Positions 1 through 6,377 of a stretch of DNA of 7,037 bases are shown piece by piece. This DNA is from an uncultured Pseudomonadota bacterium (lineage in GTDB: Bacteria; Pseudomonadota; Gammaproteobacteria; Burkholderiales; SG8-39). A program made the translations under genes and the position numbers. The notes beneath the pieces were generated by a model. The model was not told the DNA's origin, ran no database searches, and saw only the letters and a program-made list of their open reading frames with translations. The stretch's first letter is position 1; every line of letters begins with the position of its first letter. Location of the stretch: contig CAIPGJ010000686.1 of assembly GCA_903864555.1 (NCBI GenBank), positions 1 to 7,037 of the forward strand, written 5' to 3'.

Positions 1-1004
1 CCTTCATGATGTATCTGCCCAGGTTGTGCGAGCACTGCCTGAACCCGGCTTGCGTGGCGTCATGCCCCTCCGGCTCGATCTACAAGCGCGAGGAAGACGG
101 CATCGTGCTGATCGACCAGGACAAGTGCCGTGGCTGGCGCATGTGCGTGAGCGGCTGTCCCTACAAGAAAATCTACTACAACTGGAAAAGCGGCAAGGCC
201 GAGAAGTGCATTTTCTGCTATCCGCGCATCGAGGCAGGCCAGCCCACAGTCTGCTCGGAAACCTGTGTCGGGCGCATTCGTTATCTGGGTGTACTGCTGT
301 ACGACGCGGACCGGATACAGGAAGCCGCCAGTGTCGAGCACGACCGAGACCTGTACCAGGCACAGTTGGACATATTCCTCGACCCGACCGACCCGAAGGT
401 GATCGAGCAGGCACGCACCGACGGCATCCCAGACAAGTGGATGGAGGCTGCGCGCATCAGCCCGGTGTACAAGATGGCGGTGCAATGGAAGGTGGCGCTG
501 CCGCTGCATCCGGAATACCGCACACTGCCCATGGTCTGGTATGTGCCGCCACTGTCTCCGATCAGCGCAGCGGCCAACGCCGGCCACGTCGGCATCAACG
601 GCGAGATCCCTGATGTCAGTCAGCTACGCATTCCGGTCAAGTATCTGGCCAATTTGCTCACGGCCGGCGATACCGTGCCGGTGGTGCGCTCGCTGGAACG
701 CATGCTGGCCATGCGCGCCTACCAACGCGAAAAGCATGTCGAGGGGCGGATCAATACCGCGGCGCTGCAGCAGGTCGGCATGACCCAGCTGGAAGTGGAA
801 GACATGTATCAGGTAATGGCGATCGCCAATTACGAGGATCGCTTCGTCATCCCCAGCTCCCACCGGGAATATGCCGAAAACACCTTCAACGTGCGCGGTG
901 GCTGCGGCTTTTCCTTCGGCAATGGCTGTTCCGAGGGCACCGGGGAAACCAGCCTGTTCGGCAGCGAAAAACGGCGCACCATTCCCATCAAGGCGGAGGT
1001 TTGA
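1..1004 (+). CDS. narH: Respiratory nitrate reductase beta subunit NarH (5' end missing)
   Basis: This is the iron-sulfur electron-transfer subunit of membrane-bound nitrate reductase NarGHI. It passes electrons from the NarI haems to the molybdenum subunit NarG on the cytoplasmic face. The reading frame is open from base 3 and enters the window mid-gene. The first visible Met corresponds to about residue 177 of E. coli NarH (recalled sequence), so roughly the first third is missing, including the first cluster motif. Counting from that Met, the visible cluster cysteines are C8-x2-C11-x4-C16-x3-C20, C41-x2-W44-x2-C47-x3-C51, and C68-x2-C71-x11-C83-x3-C87. Trp44 sits where a fourth Cys would be and marks the [3Fe-4S] site typical of NarH. 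The C-terminal half keeps NarH landmarks such as LPMVWYVPPLSP and NYEDRFVIPSSHRE. The stop TGA (1002-1004) lies just before the narJ start. Identification is essentially certain. Confidence 0.98.
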   Translation, partial: FMMYLPRLCEHCLNPACVASCPSGSIYKREEDGIVLIDQDKCRGWRMCVSGCPYKKIYYNWKSGKAEKCIFCYPRIEAGQPTVCSETCVGRIRYLGVLLYDADRIQEAASVEHDRDLYQAQLDIFLDPTDPKVIEQARTDGIPDKWMEAARISPVYKMAVQWKVALPLHPEYRTLPMVWYVPPLSPISAAANAGHVGINGEIPDVSQLRIPVKYLANLLTAGDTVPVVRSLERMLAMRAYQREKHVEGRINTAALQQVGMTQLEVEDMYQVMAIANYEDRFVIPSSHREYAENTFNVRGGCGFSFGNGCSEGTGETSLFGSEKRRTIPIKAEV

Positions 1005-1006
1005 CC

Positions 1007-1702
1007 ATGTTCACAGGCAACCGGATTCCTCCGATGGCAAGGACCCTGCGCGTGCTGGCGGCTCTGCTTGGCTACCCTGACGCACAGATGCGAAGCTACC
1101 TGCCTGAAATGCGCGAATTGCTGCGCTCGGAGGGCGCGCTTGTACCGTCACGCCTGGCCGAGATCGAGTCTCTGGCGGATGCACTGAGCCGCGGCGAGCC
1201 GCTTGAGACCGAGGCCACCTATGTAGAGTTGTTCGACCGTGGCCGCGGCACCTCACTGCACCTGTTTGAGCATGTGCATGGCGACTCGCGCGATCGGGGT
1301 CCGGCGATGATAGATCTGGGCCAGACCTACGAGAAGGCCGGGCTGATCCTGGCCGAAGGCGAACTGCCTGACTACCTGCCGGCAGTGCTCGAGTTCGTCT
1401 CCACCCAGCCACCGCTTGAAGCACGCGCCTTCCTCGGTGAAACGGCGCACATCCTGAATGCCATATTCAGCGCGTTGCAGCAGCGCGGCAGTGCCTACGC
1501 CAGCGTGCTGGGCGCCCTGCTCGAACTGGCCGGAGAACAGGCGCAATCGGTCAAGATTGCCCCCGAGGAACCGCTGGACGAGAGCTGGGCTGAGCCGGTG
1601 GTGTTTGACGGCTGCTCCACCAAAGGCCAGGCCCGGCCGGACCAGGCGCAGCCCATACACATCGTCCGCGGCCCCAATCCCTCAAAAGGAGCAGCATTAT
1701 GA
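1007..1702 (+). CDS. narJ: Nitrate reductase assembly chaperone NarJ
   Basis: NarJ is a cytoplasmic, system-specific chaperone. It binds apo-NarG, aids molybdenum cofactor and Fe-S insertion, and is not part of the final enzyme. The product of 231 residues matches the family length (about 236 in E. coli). The signature block lies at residues 75-104, with LFDRGRGTSLHLFEHVHG followed by DSRDRGPAMIDL, almost as in E. coli. The start chosen is ATG 1007, because a strong GGAGGT (995-1000) sits 6 bases before it. A TTG in the same frame at 1001 would place that Shine-Dalgarno directly against the start, so it is unlikely. ATG 1034 is a further but less supported option. The gene begins 2 bases after the narH stop and overlaps narI by 4 bases (ATGA at 1699-1702), so translation is probably coupled along the operon. 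Confidence 0.96.
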   Translation: MFTGNRIPPMARTLRVLAALLGYPDAQMRSYLPEMRELLRSEGALVPSRLAEIESLADALSRGEPLETEATYVELFDRGRGTSLHLFEHVHGDSRDRGPAMIDLGQTYEKAGLILAEGELPDYLPAVLEFVSTQPPLEARAFLGETAHILNAIFSALQQRGSAYASVLGALLELAGEQAQSVKIAPEEPLDESWAEPVVFDGCSTKGQARPDQAQPIHIVRGPNPSKGAAL

Positions 1703-2433
1703 GCGCGCTGCATGATTTTCTTTTTCAGGTCTATCCCTACATCTGCCTCACAGTGTTCCTGCTGGGCAGCCTGATCCGCTTTGACCAGAACCAGTACACC
1801 TGGAAGAGCGACTCTTCGCAATTGCTGCGCACGGGACTTCTTCGCTGGGGCAGCAATCTGTTCCACTTCGGCGTGCTGTTCCTGTTCTTCGGTCATCTTG
1901 TTGGCCTGTTCACCCCGCACGCGGTGTATGGGGTCTTCATGACTGCAGAGACGAAACAAATGCTGGCGGTCGTGGCAGGTGGCGTTGCCGGCCTGGTGTG
2001 TTTTGTCGGCCTGTCCATGCTGCTGTACCGGCGCATATTCGATCCACGCATCCGGCTGACCAGCCACCGCACCGACATTGCGATCCTGCTGATCCTGTGG
2101 GCGCAATTGACCCTGGGCCTCATCACCCTGCCATTTTCACTGCAACATGCCGATGGCAGCGTGATGATGATTCTGGCGGACTGGGCACAACGGATCATGA
2201 CACTGCGGCCTGTCGACGCGACCACACTGTCCGGACTGCCCTGGCCCTATCTGGTGCACATTGTCTTCGGCATGACGATCTTCCTGCTGTTTCCTTTCAG
2301 CCGGCTGGTGCATGTCTGGAGCGGCTTCGCCACCGTTGCCTACCTGTTCCGCTCGCCACAGCTTGTACGCAGCCGGCGCCTCAACCTTCCCGAGGGCCAC
2401 AACCAGCCGCCCCAGCCTGGCGCGCGCGTCTAG
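1699..2433 (+). CDS. narI: Respiratory nitrate reductase gamma subunit NarI (cytochrome b)
   Basis: NarI anchors the NarGH dimer to the inner membrane, oxidises quinol on the periplasmic side and carries two b-type haems. The 244-residue product has five hydrophobic segments at about residues 5-27, 50-74, 87-110, 125-147 and 184-203, as in the family. The haem ligands known from E. coli NarI (His56, His66, His187, His205) are all present at exactly those numbers: H56 in NLFHFG, H66 in FFGHLVG, H187 in YLVHIVFG and H205 in RLVHVWSG. The start ATG overlaps the narJ stop and has an AAGGAG (1686-1691) 7 bases upstream. The C-terminus is about 19 residues longer than the E. coli protein, with a Pro/Gln-rich hydrophilic tail. 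Both haem pairs are intact, so the enzyme should be functional. Confidence 0.98.
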   Translation: MSALHDFLFQVYPYICLTVFLLGSLIRFDQNQYTWKSDSSQLLRTGLLRWGSNLFHFGVLFLFFGHLVGLFTPHAVYGVFMTAETKQMLAVVAGGVAGLVCFVGLSMLLYRRIFDPRIRLTSHRTDIAILLILWAQLTLGLITLPFSLQHADGSVMMILADWAQRIMTLRPVDATTLSGLPWPYLVHIVFGMTIFLLFPFSRLVHVWSGFATVAYLFRSPQLVRSRRLNLPEGHNQPPQPGARV

Positions 2434-2451
2434 AACGAGGGAGTGCATGAC

Positions 2452-3294
2452 ATGAGCCTCAACAAGTTGCCGGACAATTTCAGCAATGCAAGCCCTGGAG
2501 CCGCACTGAAGGCCAATGCCGAACCGGCCGTTGCCAGCATCAATGGCACGGCCCTACACTCGCCGCAGGAAACGCTTTCGGCCGAAGTATTGCGCCAGCG
2601 TGCATGCACCGAACTGCTGCGGCAGGCGGCGCAACGTGCTGGCCTTCTGGACCGAGCCGACCCGCCATCAGCCGATGGCGTGATCAGCGAAGCCGCCACC
2701 AGCGCCATCAATGTGCTGCTGGAACAGCAACTCTGTCTGCCCGACCCCTCCGAGGAAGCCTGCCGCCGCCACCATGCCATGCATGAGTCTCGTTACAGCC
2801 TTGGGGAACGCGTGCGGGTACGGCACATGCTTTTTGCAGTAACCCCGGGAGTGGATGTGGTGGCGCTGCGCAAGCGTGCCGAAGCTGCGCTGCTTGATGC
2901 GCGCTGTCATGATGGCGGCAGCGACTCCTCCGGAGGCTTCGCCACTGCCGCAAGCCGGCTGTCCAATTGTCCCAGTGGCGCCGACGGCGGGGAACTGGGA
3001 TGGCTCAGTGCGGCTGATTGCGCGCCTGAATTCGGGCGTGAATTGTTCGGTCACACCGAAGTGGGCGTGCTGCCGCGACTGGTGCACAGCCGCTTCGGCC
3101 TGCACGTGGTCGAAGTGCTGGAGCGTGAGCCCGGCCGGCCGCAATCATTCGAAGCAGTGCGTGGCGCTGTGGCGACGACATTGCGCCAGCAGTCCTATGT
3201 TACGGCGCTGCGCCAGTACCTGCAGTTGCTCGCCGGAGAGGCGGTTACAGAAGGTGTGGATCTCGATTCCGCCGCAACCCCTCTGGTTCAGTAA
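2452..3294 (+). CDS. PpiC/parvulin-type peptidyl-prolyl cis-trans isomerase of the nar operon
   Basis: This is a predicted parvulin-family (rotamase, PpiC/NifM-like) isomerase of 280 residues with no signal peptide or membrane segment, so it should act in the cytoplasm. The N-terminal half is mostly helical and poorly conserved; the parvulin domain occupies roughly residues 120-226. Its landmarks are VRVRHMLFAV, GGELGWLS and HSRFGLHVVEVLERE, which carry the two family histidines (H125 and H218 from this start). ATG 2452 is preferred because GAGGGAG (2437-2443) is 8 bases upstream. An in-frame GTG at 2443 overlaps that Shine-Dalgarno and would add only three residues. The gene follows narI by 18 bases. 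A parvulin gene in this position is also known in Pseudomonas aeruginosa (PA3871, from memory). A role in folding or maturing NarGHI is inferred from context only. Confidence 0.9.
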   Translation: MSLNKLPDNFSNASPGAALKANAEPAVASINGTALHSPQETLSAEVLRQRACTELLRQAAQRAGLLDRADPPSADGVISEAATSAINVLLEQQLCLPDPSEEACRRHHAMHESRYSLGERVRVRHMLFAVTPGVDVVALRKRAEAALLDARCHDGGSDSSGGFATAASRLSNCPSGADGGELGWLSAADCAPEFGRELFGHTEVGVLPRLVHSRFGLHVVEVLEREPGRPQSFEAVRGAVATTLRQQSYVTALRQYLQLLAGEAVTEGVDLDSAATPLVQ

Positions 3295-3311
3295 CAAGGC
3301 GCGCGCTTCAG

Positions 3312-3983
3312 ATGTCTGACGAGTTGCTCGAGCGCCTGCGGCGCTTCCATACCGACGCATTTCCGCAGTATCGCTCGCAGTTTCGCACCCTGGTTGACGA
3401 CGGCCAGCACCCGACCACGCTGTTCATCGGCTGCTCGGATTCACGCCTGGTCCCTTACATGCTTACCGGAACCGGCCCTGGCGAGCTCTTTCTGGTGCGC
3501 AACGTCGGCGCCTTCGTACCTCCGCATGATGGCTCGACCGGCTATCACGGCACCGCTGCCGCCATCGAGTTTGCGGTGCTCAATCTGGAAGTCAGTCACA
3601 TCATCGTCTGCGGCCACTCACACTGTGGTGGCATCCGCGCGCTGTACAGCGACCTCCCCCCTGCCGCCACCAATCTCACGCATTGGCTTGACCTGGGTCG
3701 CGAGGCCGTGTTGCCGGTGGCCGAACCCGGCCCAGAAGCCTTGCGCCGCACCGAGCAGCGCGCCGTGGTCCTGCAACTGGAGCGGCTCATGGACTACCCC
3801 ATGGTGCGCGAGCGCGTGGATACGAGAAATCTCTCTCTGCATGGCTGGCACTATGTGATTGAGGATGGCGAGGTCCACGTGTTCGACGTGCAGCGTGGTG
3901 CCTTCATTGCCGCCTCCCAGGCCGACAATGCTGGCACCGGGCCATACCACGGTTATGAGGAGCCGCCGCCGGCATCCGGCTGA
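3312..3983 (+). CDS. Beta-class carbonic anhydrase
   Basis: The product is predicted to interconvert CO2 and bicarbonate in the cytoplasm, using zinc. At 223 residues it has normal beta-class length. All catalytic landmarks are visible: Cys41 in IGCSDSR with the Asp43-Arg45 dyad, then His102 and Cys105 in CGHSHCGG, giving the Cys-His-Cys zinc site. The segment GELFLVRNVGAFVPP and the later AAAIEFAVLNLEVSHIIVCGH are also typical of the CynT/Can group. Start ATG 3312 lies 17 bases after the parvulin stop. Only a weak AAGG (3296-3299) precedes it, so translation may depend on the upstream gene. It is apparently the last gene of the nar transcript, which is an unusual place for this enzyme. The sequence cannot tell whether it serves pH and bicarbonate supply during anaerobic growth or is simply carried along. 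Confidence 0.95.
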   Translation: MSDELLERLRRFHTDAFPQYRSQFRTLVDDGQHPTTLFIGCSDSRLVPYMLTGTGPGELFLVRNVGAFVPPHDGSTGYHGTAAAIEFAVLNLEVSHIIVCGHSHCGGIRALYSDLPPAATNLTHWLDLGREAVLPVAEPGPEALRRTEQRAVVLQLERLMDYPMVRERVDTRNLSLHGWHYVIEDGEVHVFDVQRGAFIAASQADNAGTGPYHGYEEPPPASG

Positions 3984-4008
3984 TGGATGCAGATTTATCG
4001 CAAAATCA

Positions 4009-4022
4009 TTGACTTGAATCAA
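4009..4022. promoter_or_regulatory. FNR/ANR/DNR-type binding site
   Basis: The 14-mer TTGACTTGAATCAA matches the FNR/ANR consensus TTGAT-N4-ATCAA at 9 of 10 defined positions, the only mismatch being C for T at the fifth base. Proteins of the CRP/FNR family that bind this sequence (FNR and ANR sensing oxygen, DNR sensing NO) activate anaerobic respiration and denitrification genes. The site centre (4015/4016) lies about 41.5 bases upstream of the start point predicted from the -10 element, the classic activating (class II) geometry. The same factor is likely to control nar itself, but that promoter is outside the window. Confidence 0.82.
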
Positions 4023-4044
4023 GTGGGCTGGATCCGCACCAATC

Positions 4045-4050
4045 TACACT
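4045..4050 (+). promoter_or_regulatory. Probable -10 element of a class II FNR-activated promoter
   Basis: TACACT resembles the sigma-70 -10 consensus TATAAT at 4 of 6 positions. It is placed so that transcription would start near base 4057, about 41.5 bases from the centre of the FNR-type palindrome. There is no separate convincing -35 at the right distance, as expected where FNR replaces the -35 contact. The assignment rests on geometry and a weak hexamer, so it is moderately likely. Confidence 0.5.
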
Positions 4051-4151
4051 CGCTGTAGCAGGGCTTATCGTGAGGACGTGTACCGAAGCGCATCTTTACT
4101 TCTATTGCGAGTCGCCCGCCATCAGTCCATGAAACCAGATTCACCACTGCG

Positions 4152-4160
4152 GGAAGGAAA
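4152..4160 (+). promoter_or_regulatory. Shine-Dalgarno site of the radical SAM gene
   Basis: The purine run GGAAGGAAA, with AAGGA at 4154-4158, lies 5 bases before ATG 4164. It is the clearest ribosome binding site in region 3 and fixes the start of the radical SAM gene. No alternative ATG, GTG or TTG start was seen in that frame in the preceding bases. Confidence 0.75.
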
Positions 4161-4163
4161 GCC

Positions 4164-5114
4164 ATGATCACCGATCGTATTGACGCGATCACGATTATCC
4201 CGGATGCATGGCGCCGCCCCGATCCACCACCACCGAAGAGCGTCAAGATCGAAATTTCTCCACGCTGCAACTATCGCTGCGGATTCTGTGCGTTACGTAC
4301 ACGCGAGAAGCAGCCTCGTCATGACATGGATTTTGAACTATTCAGACGCATCACCCGCGAGATGCGCGATGCCGGTGTTGAGGAGATCGGGCTGTTCTTT
4401 CTTGGCGAATCGTTCATGAATCCCGGTCTGCTGCTGCAATCCATACGCCACCTTAAGCAGGACATCGGCATGCCCTATGTCTTCCTGACATCCAACGCGT
4501 CACTGGCCACGCCGAAAGCGGTGGACGCATGCATGGCCGCAGGACTGGACTCGCTCAAGTGGTCCATGAATGCTGCTGACATTGGCCAATTCGCGCAAGT
4601 CATGGGCGTGTCCGACCGCATGTATGGCAAAGCCCTGCAGAACGTGAAGGCGGCCTGGGATATCCGCACACAGGGGGGCTACCACACCACTCTGTCCGCC
4701 TCTTCCATCCGCTACGACGATGCCCAGACTGTCCGTATGCAGGTGATGCTGGACGAGCATGTCCTGCCCTACGTCGACACACACTACTGGCTGCCGCTCT
4801 ATTCGATGGGATCCTTCGCCACCCAGCGTGAAGGGGAACTGGGATACCGGCCCACCGCGGGCAACCAGGGCAGGATAGGCGCGTTGCGAGAGCCGCTGCC
4901 CTGCTGGTCGGTATTCACCGAGGGCCACGTCACTGCCGAAGGCAAGCTGTCTGCCTGCTGCTTCGACGCCGGCGGCCATTGGACCATGGGCGATCTCACC
5001 ACCCATTCATTCATGGACTGCTGGAACAGTCCCGCGTTCAGTCGCCTGCGCGAAGCCCACCTCAGAAAAGACGTGACCAACACGCCCTGCGAGAAATGCG
5101 TGGCCTACCACTGA
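4164..5114 (+). CDS. Radical SAM protein with C-terminal SPASM-type domain, substrate unknown
   Basis: The 316-residue product carries the radical SAM motif C35-x3-C39-x2-C42 (SPRCNYRCGFCALR), which holds the [4Fe-4S] cluster that cleaves S-adenosylmethionine. The core barrel spans about residues 27-210, with a likely SAM-contact segment FFLGESFMNP at 78-87. The C-terminal part (247-316) fits the short SPASM pattern: C247, then G260-x4-C265, a CCFD at 265-268, MGDL at 275-278, and a terminal C309-x2-C312. It would therefore bind at least one auxiliary Fe-S cluster. The longer CX5CX3C part of full SPASM domains is absent, and C286 is an extra cysteine. SPASM enzymes modify peptides or proteins (for example sulfatase or PqqE-type maturases) or small molecules. 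The gene lies alone behind the FNR-type promoter and 83 bases before a flavoprotein gene. The actual reaction is unknown; MoaA and NirJ are considered and rejected elsewhere. Confidence 0.88.
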   Translation: MITDRIDAITIIPDAWRRPDPPPPKSVKIEISPRCNYRCGFCALRTREKQPRHDMDFELFRRITREMRDAGVEEIGLFFLGESFMNPGLLLQSIRHLKQDIGMPYVFLTSNASLATPKAVDACMAAGLDSLKWSMNAADIGQFAQVMGVSDRMYGKALQNVKAAWDIRTQGGYHTTLSASSIRYDDAQTVRMQVMLDEHVLPYVDTHYWLPLYSMGSFATQREGELGYRPTAGNQGRIGALREPLPCWSVFTEGHVTAEGKLSACCFDAGGHWTMGDLTTHSFMDCWNSPAFSRLREAHLRKDVTNTPCEKCVAYH

Positions 5115-5197
5115 TGCCTGCCTGCCACCTGCACCGGGCTCCGTGCATTCAGACAGCGGTGGCCCCGGCGATCATCAACACCCATTGAAAGCCTGAA

Positions 5198-6370
5198 ATG
5201 AATGCACCACAACTGGATGCCCTGCGCATCCGCAACCGCGAGATCCTGCCCATCGTCCAGGGCGGGATGGGCGTCGGGGTATCGGCCCACCGCCTGGCCG
5301 GCGCCGTGGCCGAGGCCGGCGGCATGGGGACGCTGTCCAGCGTCGACTTGCGCCGCCATCATCCGGACCTGCTGCTCGCCACAGCACGTTGCCGCGACAA
5401 GGCCCCCATCGACGCAGTCAACCTGATTGCGCTGGACCGGGAGATCCGCGCGGCGCGCGAGCGCGCCGGCGGCCGCGGCCTGATCGCCGTGAACATCATG
5501 AGAGCGGTAGCGGAGTACGCAGCTTATGTCCGTCAGGCCTGTGAGAGTGGCGCCGATGCCATCGTGGTGGGCGCAGGCCTGCCGCTGGATCTGCCGGAGC
5601 TGGTGGCCGATTTTCCCGAGATCGCCCTGATCCCCATCCTGTCGGAATCCCGCGCAGTGGGCCTGGTGGTGAAGCGCTGGATGCGCAAGGGCCGCCTGCC
5701 CGATGCCATCATCATCGAGCACCCGGGCTACGCCGGTGGGCACCTTGGCGCAGCCAAGCTGGATGAGGTGACAGATCCGCGCTTCGATTTTGCTCGCGTC
5801 ATTCCTGAGATCCATGCCCTCTTCGACCAGCTTGGCATAGAGCGTGGGCGCATCCCCATCATTGCTGCAGGCGGCATCAATTCACCGCTACGGGTCAATG
5901 CAGCACTCTCCACCGGGGCCAGCGCCGTCCAGGTCGGCACCGCCTTCGCCGTCACCGAGGAAGGCGATGCCCATCCCGAATTCAAGCGCGTGCTGGCTGA
6001 AGCGCGTCCGGAAGACATCGTCACCTTCATGAGTGTGGCGGGTCTGCCGGCTCGCGCGGTACGCACCCCCTGGCTGGAAACCTATCTCGAACGTGAAGCC
6101 AGCAAGCAGCGCCGGGCAAAAAAACGCCCCTGCACTCTCGGGTTCGATTGCCTGGCACAGTGCGGCCTACGCGATGGCATCGCCAAAGCCGGCCAGTTCT
6201 GCATCGATCACCACCTGGCCGCTGCGCTGCGGGGCGACATCAAGCACGGACTGTTCTTCCGCGGATCCGAACCCACCCCGTTCGGTTCTGCGATCCGGCC
6301 GGTGGCGGACCTCGTGGACTACCTGCTGGGACGGAAGACTTTCACGGGAAGCAGTCTGGCGACCGCATAA
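5198..6370 (+). CDS. Nitronate monooxygenase (2-nitropropane dioxygenase)-like FMN protein with Cys-bearing C-terminal extension
   Basis: The product is a predicted FMN TIM-barrel flavoprotein of the nitronate monooxygenase/FabK superfamily, 390 residues against about 320-360 for typical members. N-terminal PIVQGGMGVGVSAHRLAG (19-36) and GGMGTLSS are family hallmarks. GYAGGHLG (178-185), with His181, matches the GGH motif of class I nitronate monooxygenases, although the usual Glu two residues before GGH is Tyr here. AAGGINS (223-229) and AVQVGTAF (243-250) form the FMN phosphate site. After about residue 305 comes an added region with C312, C318, C322 and C335 and a conserved-looking ending (GDIKHGLFFRGSEPTPFGSAIRPV). 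Start ATG 5198 has only a weak purine stretch (GAAAG, 5187-5191). It is followed 7 bases after its stop by the hemerythrin gene. Oxidation of nitronates is the family activity; the true substrate is not shown. Confidence 0.86.
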   Translation: MNAPQLDALRIRNREILPIVQGGMGVGVSAHRLAGAVAEAGGMGTLSSVDLRRHHPDLLLATARCRDKAPIDAVNLIALDREIRAARERAGGRGLIAVNIMRAVAEYAAYVRQACESGADAIVVGAGLPLDLPELVADFPEIALIPILSESRAVGLVVKRWMRKGRLPDAIIIEHPGYAGGHLGAAKLDEVTDPRFDFARVIPEIHALFDQLGIERGRIPIIAAGGINSPLRVNAALSTGASAVQVGTAFAVTEEGDAHPEFKRVLAEARPEDIVTFMSVAGLPARAVRTPWLETYLEREASKQRRAKKRPCTLGFDCLAQCGLRDGIAKAGQFCIDHHLAAALRGDIKHGLFFRGSEPTPFGSAIRPVADLVDYLLGRKTFTGSSLATA

Positions 6371-6377
6371 TCCCCGC

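Larger units (their letters stand above)
3984..4163 (+). other. Intergenic control region between the nar operon and the radical SAM gene
   Basis: This 180-base gap is the longest non-coding stretch in the window. It carries an FNR/ANR-type palindrome, a possible -10 element, a leader of about 107 bases and a good Shine-Dalgarno before the radical SAM gene. It is visibly more AT-rich than the flanking genes around 3991-4022. No rho-independent terminator (stem followed by a T run) was found after the carbonic anhydrase stop, so some read-through from nar into the next operon is possible. Confidence 0.75.

Noticed and set aside
3961..3981. GC-rich inverted repeat at the end of the carbonic anhydrase gene as a terminator
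   Set aside because: The stem GCCGG/CCGGC (3968-3980) is only 5 bp with a 3-base loop inside coding sequence, and no T run follows, so it does not meet the pattern of an intrinsic terminator.
4164..5114. Radical SAM gene as moaA (molybdenum cofactor) or nirJ (haem d1)
   Set aside because: A Mo-cofactor gene would fit beside nar, but the C-terminus is a SPASM pattern ending C309-x2-C312-VAYH rather than the MoaA C-terminal cluster and final Gly-Gly. NirJ is usually longer, about 380-390 residues, and no other haem d1 gene is present.
5130..5147. Inverted repeat TGCAC/GTGCA between the radical SAM and flavoprotein genes
   Set aside because: It has a 5-bp stem with an 8-base loop and no T tract. 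It is too weak to call a terminator or regulatory hairpin.
5115..5197. Separate promoter for the flavoprotein gene
   Set aside because: No convincing -35/-10 pair or second FNR-type palindrome was found in these 83 bases, so transcription from the upstream promoter is the simpler reading.
5105..5815. Long open frame on the minus strand (236 codons), with others at 60-587 and 1495-2106
   Set aside because: They lie opposite genes with clear family motifs, have low-complexity Ala/Arg/His-rich compositions typical of antisense frames in GC-rich DNA, and show no recognisable domain or start signal.
5198..6370. Flavoprotein gene as enoyl-ACP reductase FabK
   Set aside because: The GGH motif of nitronate monooxygenases, the 390-residue length and the Cys-bearing tail do not fit FabK (about 320 residues), and no fatty acid synthesis genes are nearby.
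6033..6377. N-terminal extension of the hemerythrin frame back into the flavoprotein gene
   Set aside because: The frame is open, but this stretch encodes the conserved flavoprotein C-terminus in another frame. The extra residues look like shadow sequence, and the hemerythrin fold is complete from 6378.
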